Of a stretch of 64,000 nucleotides of DNA, positions 43,960-56,317 are shown one piece after another (within the stretch, counting starts at the first letter, position 1; every line of letters begins with the position of its first letter). This DNA comes from Yponomeuta sedellus (lineage: Eukaryota; Arthropoda; Insecta; Lepidoptera; Yponomeutidae): the NCBI GenBank assembly GCA_934045075.1, contig OW203722.1:11373396-11437395 (forward strand), written 5' to 3'. The notes below the pieces were generated by a model. That model was not told the origin of the DNA. It saw nothing but the letters and a program-made list of their open reading frames with translations, and did not search any database. Both the position numbers and the translations under genes were made by a program.

Positions 43960-44200
43960 CTTTGTTGAATCTGGGTCCCGTCTGCTAAGCAGTCTGGTTG
44001 TTAGTATTTTTGTTTTAGTAAAAATACTACTCGCTAACTGTGAAGGAAAACATAGTGAGAAAACCTGAGAAACTGAGGTTTTGAAATACCTAAGCGCTGG
44101 TCCAATCGGCGGTGGGCACGCGTGGTAATAAGCCTAGTTCTCACTCTCTGGGGGGAGCCTGTACCCTGTAGTGGGACATTTATAGGCAAGATAAAAATGT
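43960..44200 (+). mobile_element. moth SINE fragment
   Basis: cgctaactgtgaaggaaaac and the later gcctgtaccctgtagtggga match the body and tail seen in the SINE at 29719-30126 and in other moth SINEs. The tRNA head is missing. Confidence 0.7.
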
Positions 44201-44430
44201 CTTAGTGATTTATTTATTGACTTAGGCTGACATCAGACGGACTGCACTACAACGACCGCACGAAGTCGCATCAGCAACTGCACGCAGTCGCTATATTCAA
44301 CTGCATGCAGTTGTTTGCAGTCTTCACGCAGTTGACGCCAAGTAGGTAGGCGAGGAACTCAATCTTAGGTTTGACGTCGAAATGGGATCACAGCCTCTTA
44401 ATATCATTACGGTGGTTTCTTTCATTATAA

Positions 44431-44630
44431 CATAACATTTACATACAGGCACATACATTGCACCTGGCCCCACACTAGGATACCCTGTGTCGTGAGAACC
44501 AGACACAACGACATCACACACATGTAAACATCCAAGTCCTCGGGTTTTTTTTTGTTCCCAGCCGGGATGCGAACCCGGGACCTCTTGCATGGAAGGTAGA
44601 TGTGCTACCGCTACGCCACAGAGGTCGTTT
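44431..44630 (-). mobile_element. tRNA-derived SINE with target duplication
   Basis: The 11-bp repeat tttcattataa (44420-44430, 44631-44641) flanks it. The tRNA-like head (A box TAGCGGTAGCAC, B box GGTTCGCATCC) is on the minus strand. The inverted partner at about 53790-53800 has the empty site. The tail gggtatcctagtgtgggg links it to the SINE at 62341-62510. Confidence 0.87.
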
Positions 44631-45024
44631 TTTCATTATAAGAAAATCAATTACAATTTTCTATTAGATGGTAGAAAATTACAAACTTACAAATGCATTT
44701 TACCTTATTATTTAATTGCATGCAGATGCGCAAAATTTGGTATCATTGATTCGCATACAAAAGCAAAATCATTACTTTATTTTGTCGCTATATTCTTGAG
44801 TGTTATAATTCCAAATGCTGACTTTACTTTTTATTCATGAAATAAAGACAGACTTCTGTAATTAAAACTGTTTTTATACGGATTTATGCTCGTTTATTAC
44901 TTTTTTACAAACAGTTTTAATTATCTTTACTGCTCGTGTTAACCTTAGAAAATAATATACAGACTTATGTGTCATAATCCATTTTTTAAACCGTTCAACG
45001 TTACCAACGCCCGCTCTGCTCTTG

Positions 45025-45310
45025 GACTTGGCGGTTGGCGATGTACAGCATGTGCGGCAACATTACACGACTGCAGCCGACCGCGCGGCGCGAAGTTGAA
45101 GGCACAACTGCATAAACTGCATGCAGTGCATGACCGCGTGCTGTCGATATATTTATTAACTGCATGCAGTTGTCCGCTTGACTTCATGCAGTCGTGATAT
45201 CAACTGCCGGCGGTTGGCTGCAGTCATGTGAAGTTAATATTAACTGAATTTAAATGCATGCAGTCGTGTAGTGTCGCCGCATGTTGTTCACCGCCAACCC
45301 CGTACAGTTA
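45025..45310. mobile_element. MITE with ggcggttgg ends
   Basis: The left part ggcggttggcgatgtacagc then atgtgcggcaacattacacg is mirrored by the right part ending cgccgcatgttgttcaccgcc. The interior is filled with repeats of actgcatgcagtt. It is non-coding; superfamily unknown. Confidence 0.65.
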
Positions 45311-45730
45311 GTCCAGGAGCAGAACGCGCGTCGGTTGCGTTGAACAGTTTAGAATATGGATTTCGACACCGATTTATTTATTTCATTAATAAAAAATAAG
45401 ATCAGTACTTATTCCAAACTAATGCTGACCTTAATAAAATTCAAAATAAAATAACAGTGGCAAAGTAAAGCGCAATAATGGATTTGCTTTTGTGTGCGAA
45501 TTGCGAATCAATGATGGCAAATTGTGCAGAAATAAATGCATGGCTAAGCTTTGTATTTTCTATTGTCTCATGTTCAAGTTCAAGTTCGTTTATTGCTTCA
45601 TGTGGTACAGAATAGGTCTTAACATATAGGTATAATAGTGCGCAACATGAGCCCTGTAAGGACACTGCAATTTTATACATAAGTAGCTTACGTATAGGAA
45701 AAATAAGTACTTAATTATTTTTATGCACTA

Positions 45731-45882
45731 AAACAGAATAAGAGTGTCATGTATTTTTAATACAATAATTGTATTAAAATACATGACACTCTTATTCTGT
45801 TTAGTATTAAATAGGTATATGTAACAGTGTCTAAACTAATTATTAGTTTAGACACTGTTACTTATACCTATTTAATACTAAA
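45731..45882. repeat. two adjoining palindromes at a LINE end
   Basis: 45731-45766 pairs with 45767-45803 (one unpaired T), and 45800-45840 pairs with 45842-45882 (one mismatch). They sit where the LINE 3' end sequence starts (tttaatactaaaaggc). Confidence 0.9.
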
Positions 45883-46258
45883 AGGCAAACTTAAAACTGT
45901 ATAACACCAATAGAATCATTAACATTACTCACACCAGCTTCATCTACTAAGTAATTATTATGTACCTATTATTAATACCTATGGCTTTCTTCCATAAATT
46001 CTTTTATTGTATAATAGCACTTTTTAACAAGATATTCTTTTAGTTTATTTAAAAATATATTATATACCATCTCTTCTAAAATATACTTCGGTAATTTATT
46101 GTATATCTTAGTTGCCATCGCATGTGGACCTGAACTATGCAGTTTTAACGTTGAGGTAGGTATGGCTAATTTGTGTTGGTTTCTTAAATTCAAAGGCTTA
46201 GAGTATTGATTTTTTGCGAGAGAGAACAGCTGGTGGTGTTTTTTAACAAACTTACATA
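45883..46258 (-). pseudogene. CR1-like LINE, 3' end piece C
   Basis: Encodes on the minus strand the same C-terminal 73 residues (MNLRNQHKLAIPTSTLKLH at the start) as 48388-48609 and 48895-49116. It is joined at 46258 to an oppositely oriented piece of the same LINE. Confidence 0.85.
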
Positions 46259-48690
46259 TTTCACAAACAATTCAGCAACCTGTTTAGACCTAGTCTTCAC
46301 AAATTTCTATGATGCGGAATTCAATATTACTTTAAAAGAATATGGTATTTCTGACCATTTAGGTGTATTAGTGAAAATTCCCATAAAGTCAAAGGATAAA
46401 ACACCTACCCAATTTCAGAAAAAAAGACAATTTAAACAACAAAACCTAGATAATTTAAAATTAGATTTACAAAAATTAGACTGGAGCTCAATTTTATCCT
46501 ATGATCAAAGCATTAATGAAAACTATACGGCATTCCACAATATAATTATGTCGTTGTTGAATCGACACTGTCCTGAAATAACAACGAAATATTAAAACAA
46601 ACCCAAAAGATCTTGGCTAACAACTGGTATTAAAATATCATGTAAACATAAACGCCTCCTAAAAATTATTGCATTTGAAACAAATGATCCAGTACTACAT
46701 AGCCCCTATAAAAAATACGAAATCATGCTCAAAAAAACTGTCCAAAGGTCCAAAACACTAAATTTAGTAAAAAGGATAGAAAAATCTGATAACATAATAA
46801 AAACAATGTGGCAAATAGTAAAAGAATGTACAAATAAAGTCCCGCAAAAGAAAATACATAACATAAAACTAAAACATAACAAAGATATTAATATAATAGA
46901 TGACCCCTATACAGTAGCGAATCTGTTATAATGCTCATTTTATAGCTGTAGGGAAATCTAAAAAACTGACAGCAGTACATGCAGTGCTCCAAAAGGACGA
47001 CCTGTAATTGCTCCATCAGATAACTCAATATTCATCCGCCCTGCTGAACTGGGCGAAATATATAATATAATATGCAAATTGAAGAACAAAAATAGTTTCG
47101 GCTTCGATCAAATACCTCCGGCCTTAGTCAAACATTGCATAAATGAGCTAAGTCCACCACTGACATTCTTAGTAAACCAGTCTTTCTCTGAAGGCTCGGT
47201 CCCAGACCTACTTAAAATATCGTAAAACCCGTACATAAAAAAGACGATAAAACAAATAGTAGCAACTATAGACCTATAGCACTTTTACCGACCTTCTCCA
47301 AAATATTTGAAACGGTTATGTCGAACAGACTGTACTCGTATTGTGAAAAATACAACATCTTAGACGAAGGTCAAAATGGATTAAGAAAAGATCGTTCAAC
47401 TACTTTGGCAGTTTACAAGTTTATTAATGAGACACTAGATATAATAAATAAAAAAATGTATGCCGTGGGAATCCTTCTAGACATGAGTAAGGCCTACGAC
47501 AGAGTCTCTTATGATATTCTCCTACAAAAACTCTACGGCATAGGTGTGAGAGGGACCGCATTTGACTGGTTTGCCTCATACCTAAAAAACGGCAGACAGA
47601 AAGTTAAAATAGATCACATTAATTTGGAAACTGGTTTAATAAGTAAAATTTCCTCTACTACAGTTGCAGTTACCCAATCAATCCCTCAAAAGGTAGTGTA
47701 TTAGGATGTATTTTATTTTTAATATACATAAATGACCTACCAAAAATCATCAGTAATAAATGCATACTCTTTGCCGACGATATGTCTGTAGTTTTTCCGT
47801 GTGAGAATAACGTTGATCTCAAAAATAGCTTAGATAATATCCTCTCCAGTATAATTAGCTGGCTAAATGATCACTACTTAGAACTTAACTTTGAAAAGAC
47901 CAAACTTATGCAGTATAAACCCTATCAAAAGCGTGAACTAAATATGGATTATTCTTACAATAACACAAAATTAGAGAGTGTAAATGTATTTGCGTTGCTG
48001 GGACTAAATATAGACACACGTATTGACTGGAAATCTCATATTCAAATAATAACCGGTAAACTATCACGTTTTACCTATGCACTAAACTAACTTAAGAGAT
48101 CTACGAATATAAAAACAGCTCTTACAGCCTATTACGCATATGCACATGCATGGCTAAGCTATGGTATACTACTTTGGGGTAACAGTACTGATGCACCTAG
48201 CTTATTCATCCTCCAAAAAAGATGCATTAGAATTATAAACAACGTAGATTCAATGGAAAGCTGCAAAGAACACTTTATTAAACTAAAAATCCCTACACTT
48301 GCCTCCTTGTATATATAAGAAATATGTAAGTTTGTTAAAAAACACCACCAGCTGTTCTCTCTCGCAAAAAATCAATACTCTAAGCCTTTGAATTTAAGAA
48401 ACCAACACAAATTAGCCATACCTACCTCAACGTTAAAACTGCATAGTTCAGGTCCACATGCGATGGCAACTAAGATATACAATAAATTACCGAAGTATAT
48501 TTTAGAAGAGATGGTATATAATATATTTTTAAATAAACTAAAAGAATATCTTGTTAAAAAGTGCTATTATACAATAAAAGAATTTATGGAAGAAAGCCAT
48601 AGGTATTAATAATAGGTACATAATAATTACTTAGTAGATGAAGCTGGTGTGAGTAATGTTAATGATTCTATTGGTGTTAAACAGTTTTAA
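46259..48690 (+). pseudogene. CR1-like LINE, piece B
   Basis: Starts mid-endonuclease (NNSATCLDLVFTNF, SDHLGVLVKI) and runs through RT (RLYSYCEKYNILDEGQNGLR, ILLDMSKAYDRVSYD, FADDMSVVF) to the 3' end. Frame breaks lie at about 46925, 47225 and 47700, plus a stop at about 48090. It is a near-identical inverted copy of 48690-51250, sharing the +1 A in the box ctcaaaaggtagtg. Confidence 0.87.
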
Positions 48691-49185
48691 GTTTGCCTTT
48701 TAACATTACTCACACCAGCTTCATCTACTAAGTAATTATTATGTACCTAGTGTCTAAACTAATAATTAGTTTAGATACTGTTACTTATACCTATTTAATA
48801 CTAAAAGGCAAACTTAAAACTGTATAACACCAATAGAATCATTAACATTACTCACACCAGCTTCATCTACTAAGTAATTATTATGTACCTATTATTAATA
48901 CCTATGGCTTTCTTCCATAAATTCTTTTATTGTATAATAGCACTTTTTAACAAGATATTCTTTTAGTTTATTTAAAAATATATTATATACCATCTCTTCT
49001 AAAATATACTTCGGTAATTTATTGTATATCTTAGTTGCCATCGCATGTGGACCTGAACTATGCAGTTTTAACGTTGAGGTAGGTATGGCTAATTTGTGTT
49101 GGTTTCTTAAATTCAAAGGCTTAGAGTATTGATTTTTTGCGAGAGAGAACAGCTGGTGGTGTTTTTTAACAAACTTACATATTTC

Positions 49186-51879
49186 TTATATATACAAGGA
49201 GGCAAGTGTAGGGATTTTTAGTTTAATAAAGTGTTCTTTGCAGCTTTCCATTGAATCTACGTTATTTATAATTCTAATGCATCTTTTTTGGAGGATGAAT
49301 AAGCTAGGTGCATCAGTACTGTTACCCCAAAGTAGTATACCATAGCTTAGCCATGCATGTGCATATGCGTAATAGGCTGTAAGAGCTGTTTTTATATTCG
49401 TAGATCTCTTAAGTTGGTTTAGTGCATAGGTAAAACGTGATAGTTTACCGGTTATTATTTGAATATGAGATTTCCAGTCAATACGTGTGTCTATATTTAG
49501 TCCCAGCAACGCAAATACATTTACACTCTCTAATTTTGTGTTATTGTAAGAATAATCCATATTTAGTTCACGCTTTTGATAGGGTTTATACTGCATAAGT
49601 TTGGTCTTTTCAAAGTTAAGTTCTAAGTAGTGATCATTTAGCCAGCTAATTATACTGGAGAGGATATTATCTAAGCTATTTTTGAGATCAACGTTATTCT
49701 CACACGGAAAAACTACAGACATATCGTCGGCAAAGAGTATGCATTTATTACTGATGATTTTTGGTAGGTCATTTATGTATATTAAAAATAAAATACATCC
49801 TAATACACTACCTTTTGAGGGATTGATTGGGTAACTGCAACTGTAGTAGAGGAAATTTTACTTATTAAACCAGTTTCCAAATTAATGTGATCTATTTTAA
49901 CTTTCTGTCTGCCGTTTTTTAGGTATGAGGCAAACCAGTCAAATGCGGTCCCTCTCACACCTATGCCGTAGAGTTTTTGTAGGAGAATATCATAAGAGAC
50001 TCTGTCGTAGGCCTTACTCATGTCTAGAAGGATTCCCACGGCATACATTTTTTTATTTATTATATCTAGTGTCTCATTAATAAACTTGTAAACTGCCAAA
50101 GTAGTTGAACGATCTTTTCTTAATCCATTTTGAACTTCGTCTAAGATGTTGTATTTTTCACAATACGAGTACAGTCTGTTCGACATAGCCGTTTCAAATA
50201 TTTTGGAGAAGGTCGGTAAAAGTGCTATAGGTCTATAGTTGCTACTATTTGTTTTATCGTCTTTTTTATGTACGGGTTTTACGATATTTTAAGTAGGTCT
50301 GGGACCGAGCCTTCAGAGAAAGACTGGTTTACTAAGAATGTCAGTGGTGGACTTAGCTCATTTATGCAATGTTTGACTAAGGCCGGAGGTATTTGATCGA
50401 AGCCGAAACTATTTTTGTTCTTCAATTTGCATATTATATTATATATTTCGCCCAGTTCAGCAGGGCGGATGAATATTGAGTTATCTGATGGAGCAATTTA
50501 CAGGTCGTCTTTTTGGAGCACTGCATGTACTGCTGTCAGTTTTTTAGATTTCCCTACAGCTATAAAATGAGCATTATAACAGATTCGCTACTGTATAGGG
50601 GTCATCTATTATATTAATATCTTTGTTATGTTTTAGTTTTATGTTATGTATTTTCTTTTGCGGGACTTTATTTGTACATTCTTTTACTATTTGCCACATT
50701 GTTTTTATTATGTTATCAGATTTTTCTATCCTTTTTACTAAATTTAGTGTTTTGGACCTTTGGACAGTTTTTTTGAGCATGATTTCGTATTTTTTATAGG
50801 GGCTATGTAGTACTGGATCATTTGTTTCAAATGCAATAATTTTTAGGAGGCGTTTATGTTTACATGATATTTTAATACCAGTTGTTAGCCAAGATCTTTT
50901 GGGTTTGTTTTAATATTTCGTTGTTATTTCAGGACAGTGTCGATTCAACAACGACATAATTATATTGTGGAATGCCGTATAGTTTTCATTAATGCTTTGA
51001 TCATAGGATAAAATTGAGCTCCAGTCTAATTTTTGTAAATCTAATTTTAAATTATCTAGGTTTTGTTGTTTAAATTGTCTTTTTTTCTGAAATTGGGTAG
51101 GTGTTTTATCCTTTGACTTTATGGGAATTTTCACTAATACACCTAAATGGTCAGAAATACCATATTCTTTTAAAGTAATATTGAATTCCGCATCATAGAA
51201 ATTTGTGAAGACTAGGTCTAAACAGGTTGCTGAATTGTTTGTGATCCTAGTAGGATCATTGAGATGCTGAAAAAAATTGTAGCTTTTTAAAAGGTTAAGT
51301 TATCTTTGTTAAGTACATTGATATTAAAGTCTCCACCTATCATAATATTTTTTCCCCGATCTTTATTATTAAGTATTTTTAAGTTTTTCCACTAAATTTA
51401 GAAACATATTTGTGTCTCTATTTCTCTCTGGCCAGTAAACAACTATCAATAGCAAGTTGTGTTTAGGGATTTCAGCTGCACATACTTCCAGTATATATTC
51501 AATAATATATCAATTAATGTATTGATATATCAACTATATCTTCCCTATTTTTAAACTCAATATTGTCTTTTAACATTACGCAAACACCACCACCTTTATG
51601 CAGTGTACGACAAAAAAAAGAGGCACAGTTAAAACCTTCTAATTTAAGCAGATCTAATTTAGAAGAATCTATCCATGTTTCAGTAAAACAGTACGACTGG
51701 ACACTTTCGTCATAATCAACGATGGATTCTAATATATGTTGTTTGTTATTGAAGCTTCTAATATTTTGATATAAGGTTTTAAAGAAAGCGACGAAAATTT
51801 GGTGCTCGCGGTCTGGAGGTTCGTCGTAGATTAGTATTTGCAGGAGTTTCCTTTGAGGTTTCGTTAGTACTCTTTGCAT
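49186..51879 (-). pseudogene. LINE ORF2 (endonuclease-RT), broken
   Basis: Endonuclease: YQNIRSFNNKQHILESI and SYCFTETWIDSS (51879-51514). Then linker and RT pieces at 51134-50910, 50780-50574, 50186-49800 (ILLDMSKAYDRVSYDILLQK) and 49722-49186. The RT frame is lost at PQKVVY, where an extra A spoils the GSVLG box, and at several points upstream. Confidence 0.85.
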
Positions 51880-51904
51880 TTTGTTGTATTATGTGTATGG
51901 CAGG

Positions 51905-53216
51905 TTATTTTGTGGCATTTTTATTAATTGATATGTCCGTTTGTTTTTCTTCTAAGCCATTTACTACATTCTCAGTCGAGACTGAAGGCATTTCATCTTG
52001 AGTAATTTGAAGATTATCGTTTTCAAGTTTATATTCCAGGCCATCAATTATTAATGCGTTATTTCTGAAAATTGCATGTCTACCACGACGTCTGGCTTCA
52101 ATGAGTTTCTCTTTCAGTCTATAGCGTGCTTGAAGAGCCTTTTCGTCTAAAAATTCACTGACAGCCATGCCCGTGTTACGGAAATAATCCCTGCTTTGAA
52201 ATATGAACTTTGTCGCTCTTTTGCTGAGAAGTTCAACCACAAGTGGTCTGCGTTGGTTTCTTTTGGCTTTCTTTCCAACTCTCACCACACCCTCTATATA
52301 TCCAGTTAAGTCTATATTTAGAATATCATAAAAAAAAAATATTATTCTTTCATGCAGTTGATATTCATTCTTCTCCCAGTAGTCTTCTACTCCATAACAA
52401 TTTTTTTTTAATTCTCTGATGCTTCTGGTTGACAAATAACCTGCGATGTAATTCTGGGCTCTGAGTCTAGCTTTGCAGATACTATCTGACTCTCTAACAT
52501 TTTCAAATCTGTTTTTATTTAGTGTTTTCCGCTCTCAGGTTTTCAATCGTAGTAGACATTTTGCTAATCTCTGAATTTAGTTTCTCTTGTTTTGCTGAGA
52601 TAATGTTGACGCTTTGAGTGGTCTCAGTTTTAAAGTTTGTAATAGCATGTATAATTTCAGCAGTAAGGCTAGCTTTTAATTCAATTGTAAGATGTTGCAC
52701 CGCAATTTTCATCCTTTATTCGAGAATCTGTTCAAATCGTTCGACAGAAATTTGTGGGATGGATTGGTGTTCATTTAGTGATGTTGCAATTTGTATCGTA
52801 TTACCCAGTATACTTACGTCTGCATCAGATAGATCATCATCACTGGGAAATCTCTGCCTCGTTGCTTCTATTTCATTCTGGGTGGAGCAGCGCAATGTAG
52901 ACGATGTACCAGTTTCGTTTTCAGGCATATCGAAAGCAGGTTTCTTAGTGATTATAGCCTTTGTGTTCAGATTTCTATTTGTTCCATTGCAGAGATTTTG
53001 TTTTTCAATACATGGAATACAAGTCCACGTGCTTTTGCGCTCTAATGTCATAATATTGAATCTTTGGATAGACACAACAGCACAGTCCAAGTCATACATA
53101 CGTAAACATTCAGTGCATTTTATGAATTCCCTTCCTCTTATTTCTTTGAGGCATTTAGTACATTGCCCTTTTACAGGAAGTATTTTTGGGGACATTTTGC
53201 ATTTGTTCCGTTTCAT
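51905..53216 (-). pseudogene. LINE ORF1 with PHD-type finger, split
   Basis: 53216-52716 encodes cysteine pairs (CTKCLKEIRGREFIKCTEC, WTCIPC) like a PHD finger. 52712-52515 is a coiled coil (NIISAKQEKLNSEISKMSTT). 52435-51905 holds a basic region (GKKAKRNQRRPLVVELLSKR) like the C-terminal RNA-binding half. Stops separate the three parts. Such ORF1 proteins bind the LINE RNA. Confidence 0.8.
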
Positions 53217-53364
53217 GATAGTAGATGGCGCTTTGCGTTTCTACTTAGCAACACTGGGCGAGTAGTAGAAATTAATCCGTTGTGACTGGCAACTCTGTAA
53301 TTAGGTTAGTAGTACTCACAGAACAGAAATATGTTCTGTGGTAGCACTGGAAAAGTGGAAATGT

Positions 53365-53754
53365 CTATGTTCGTTCACAGCGTTCACCACAGGCGTTCAC
53401 TAGCGCCTTTATGCGTAGGTGGCGAATATAATTAGGCAACTTTTTAAAATTAACCGCCCTTAGCATTATTTTATTTTGCATTTCGATAATTTGTCTTACT
53501 TTTTGTAGCATTCCGCCCGAGCTTAACACGGCACTCTGAAGTAAATCGTGTGATAGGTGGCGAGGACACAATTTTGTCTCGAAAGTAGCACAAAGCGGGA
53601 AAAAAAAAGAGTTTGGAGCAGCGTAGAATTCGGATTGTTTTTCACTTGTTTTTGACTGAATGAAGTTGAAAACACTTGTGTGTATGAATTTCATCACAGT
53701 TATAAATTTATGCACTGTTTTATGTTCAAAAGGGCGTGGATTTATTAAAAACAC
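53365..53754 (-). CDS. unrecognised 129-codon open frame
   Basis: Part of the large TIR transposon interior. Parts such as CPRHLSHDLLQSAV and RQIIEMQNKIML look helical, but no family is recognised and no start context supports translation. It may be a decayed accessory frame or chance. Confidence 0.25.
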   Translation of the reverse strand: MFLINPRPFEHKTVHKFITVMKFIHTSVFNFIQSKTSEKQSEFYAAPNSFFFPLCATFETKLCPRHLSHDLLQSAVLSSGGMLQKVRQIIEMQNKIMLRAVNFKKLPNYIRHLRIKALVNACGERCERT

Positions 53755-53769
53755 ATATTATTTGAAACA

Positions 53770-53889
53770 TTTCCGCCACTTAATTGTAATAAAAGAAAGC
53801 ACCGTAATGATATTAAGTGTTTCCATTTTGACGACGAACCTTACACTGAGTTCCCGGCCTACATGCTTGGCGTCAACTGGGTGAAGTCA
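53770..53889. repeat. inner part of the right TIR
   Basis: Its complement matches 44325-44430 (cagttgacgccaag ... attacggtg), separated from the outer right TIR by the Mutator-like insertion. Confidence 0.75.
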
Positions 53890-54240
53890 GACCCGACTGA
53901 ATTATTCCACTTTGCCCCACTAAGCCGCCCCATTGGTGGGACAAAGTGGAAAAAAATCTGACAGTGGAATCTGGCCCACTGAAACTCGATGTAGTGGGGC
54001 AGATTCCACTAGTCTTAAGTCTCGTTGTCGTTTGCCCCACCGGGGTTCCCCCTTCAGGTTTATTAATAATTGTTTGGTAAGTTTCACACATTCTTTAATG
54101 ATAAATGTTTCACGCGATTATGAAACACACGAGGGACACTCAGAAAGTTTTGAGAAACTAAAAAACTAACTGCTATGAAAAAAGTATTTTTATTAAGTAA
54201 ATGTTTTTAAAGTACTCTCCACCAGCCTCTATAAAAAGTT

Positions 54241-55257
54241 TCATGCGTCTGAACCAATTTTCAAAACATTTTTTCCAGTCCTCCGCTCCGCAGACACCTC
54301 TTCCACGGCCTTCTGAAACGCTGCTAGCGCGTCTTCCGGCGATGAAAACGGTATCCCTTTGAGCTGATTTTTAATTTTAGGGAATAAAAAGAAGTCACAC
54401 GGAGCCAAATCAGGCCTGTAAGGAGGGTGTCCCAAGACTCTGACCAGTGTGGAGTCCAGGAAGTCACTCGTTTTGATCGCAGAGTGCGCGGGCGCGTTGT
54501 CGTGGTGAAGAAAGACCCCGCGAAGCCCGGTGTTCGGTCGCTTGTTGCTCAATTCAGAAAAAACTTCTGGCAGGCATTTTGTGCGTTCAGCGTTGATGCT
54601 GCTTTGGTCTCGAAGTGGAATTGAAATTAGGTACCCCGTCAAAGTGAAGAAACTAGTGATCAAAATTTTTCCTGCGCTCCTCGATCGCTTCACTTTCGTA
54701 GGCGTTGGTTCATTTTGAAACAGCCAAACTGTCGACTGACGCTTTGTTTCTGGATCATATTGATAAATCCAGGATTCGTCACCTGTCACAATGTCGTAAA
54801 CGCGCCGCGACGAGCCAGCATTAAATTTTTGTAACATATCACGGCACCAATCCACACGGGCCTGCTTCTGAGCTCCGGTGAGGTTGTGCGGCACCCAGCG
54901 GGAAACTATTCTCCTTACGCGAAGGTGCTCGTGCAAAATCTTGTGAACACTTCCTGAACCAATCAGCTGTGTATGCTGAATCTCTTCGTGCGTAATTCGT
55001 CTGTTTTCTTGAATTATTTTAATTATTGCCAGCACATTTTCTTCGGTGACAGCCGTCGTAGGACGACCACTCCTTTGTTCATCCCCCAAAGTGAGACGAC
55101 CGCGTTTAAACTCGCTATGCCAGCGGTAGATGGTTGCTTTTGAAGGTCCTTAATCCATAAAAGCAATTCGAAGTCGATCAAATGACTCATCAGGTTTTAA
55201 GCCACATTTGAAATCGTAAAAAATCATAGCACGAAAATGTTCTCGATGCAGATCCAT
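54241..55257 (-). pseudogene. mariner transposase with a stop
   Basis: Starts MDLHREHFRAMIFYDFKCGL at 55257. An in-frame TAA follows RIAFMD at about 55153, then PSKATIYRWHSEFKRG (paired helix-turn-helix). From MGDEQRSGRPTTAV (55089) the frame is open: VTGDESWIYQYDPE gives the first D, FLHHDNAPAHS the second, PDLAPCDFFLFP the third with about 34 residues between them (D,D34D). The C terminus may be shortened. One nonsense change is the main visible lesion. Confidence 0.9.
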
Positions 55258-55280
55258 TTTTTAATGAGACAAGAAAATTT

Positions 55281-56148
55281 AAAATTTTTTTTTTTTTAAT
55301 ATGGTTATGGCACTGCACGGTTTGTGCTTTTGCCAGTGTCAAGTTAAGGTAGGGAAACGGTTATTTTATGAAGGACGGAACTTTTGAAAAAGCAATAAAA
55401 TCAGTTGCTTATAAATTAATTTTACAAATGAAATATATACTATATTACGTACATATTTTAAATAAATAATTAAAAGATAGTTTACACACCACAATAATAT
55501 AAAATTTTTACATCATATTTACATAAAAAATCTGCAATGCATTTATAAATATTTACATTAAAATTATATAACAGGCAGGAAACAGAGGACGGAAAAGGGA
55601 CTCCGAGGGCAATCAGTGAGGTAAAAAATGAGGAATGATCATACCGCGGACATGAGAAAAGGTAATGATTTAAGTCTCCCAGTTCAGCGCCACAGGTACA
55701 GCCAGGGTCCGACACGATGCCAAGCCTACCAAGATGGGCAGGAGTACATGTGTGGCCCAAGCGCATGCGGATCAAGATGGTAGTGATCTTCTTGCTAAGC
55801 TTGACAGAACTGAACCACGGTTTCGTCGAAATAAGAGGATTCAGCCTTCGATAGAAAGCGCCTTTTGACGAATCCTCTGAAAAAACCGTACCTACTCCAG
55901 GATTCCCGTAAATAAGCCTTAGGCAGGGTGCTAAGGTCATTCCAGAGATTCACTCCAGGGAACAAATCTCCACACTCCACAGCTTCGTTGGCGAGATGGT
56001 CAGCCCTTTCATTACCGGTTATGCCGCAGTGAGAAGGAATCCATGCAAAAGACACAGAAAACCCTATCACCGCGCATTTCAGTAGCAATTTACGTATGTC
56101 AAATATTATTGACTGGTTTAAAGAATAAAAAGGGAATTTAGCCAGGGC
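55281..56148 (-). mobile_element. 5'-truncated LINE, RNase H end only
   Basis: The 8-bp repeat gaaaattt (55273-55280, 56149-56156) flanks it. The minus strand codes KFPFYSLNQSIIFDIRKLL, WIPSHCGITGNERADHLAN and CTCGAELGDLNHYLFSC with one frame change near 55900, then a 3' UTR (cactgcacggtttgtgc in complement) and an A tail. It is a diverged relative of the intact LINE at 17334-22993. Confidence 0.9.
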
Positions 56149-56317
56149 GAAAATTTGAATTGGCTCTCAAAAAAATGCGGAGGAAACTTTGAAAATCGAA
56201 ATAATCGACGTTTTCAAAACAATTACAAGTGGCCAGTGTCTTATACTTACATAAAAACTTTTTTTTCGAAAAACTTTCTGAGTGGCCTGGTAATCTTCTA
56301 TTATATTATATACTAAG

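Larger units (their letters stand above)
48691..53250 (-). mobile_element. CR1-like LINE, near full-length copy A
   Basis: Minus strand with ORF1 fragments (53216-51905) followed by ORF2 (51879-49186 in pieces) and the 3' UTR. The last 2.4 kb are repeated in inverse orientation at 46259-48690. The clade is judged CR1/Daphne/Crack-like from the PHD-type ORF1 and RT boxes. Decayed. Confidence 0.85.
54133..56288 (-). mobile_element. mariner element split by a LINE
   Basis: The ends ggacactcagaaagttttga (left) and aaaactttctgagtggcc (right) are imperfect inverted repeats. The transposase lies in between. A LINE (55281-56148) separates the transposase start from the right TIR. Without it the mariner is about 1.29 kb, the usual size. 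Confidence 0.8.

Noticed and set aside
45890..48690. Twin-priming inversion of a single LINE insertion
   Set aside because: The two inverted pieces overlap (both contain the 3' end) and share lesions with the neighbouring copy, so template duplication fits better.
53660..53884. Plus-strand 74-codon frame as a gene
   Set aside because: It lies in the TIR of the large transposon and its end overlaps the inverted copy at 44324-44400; no motif.
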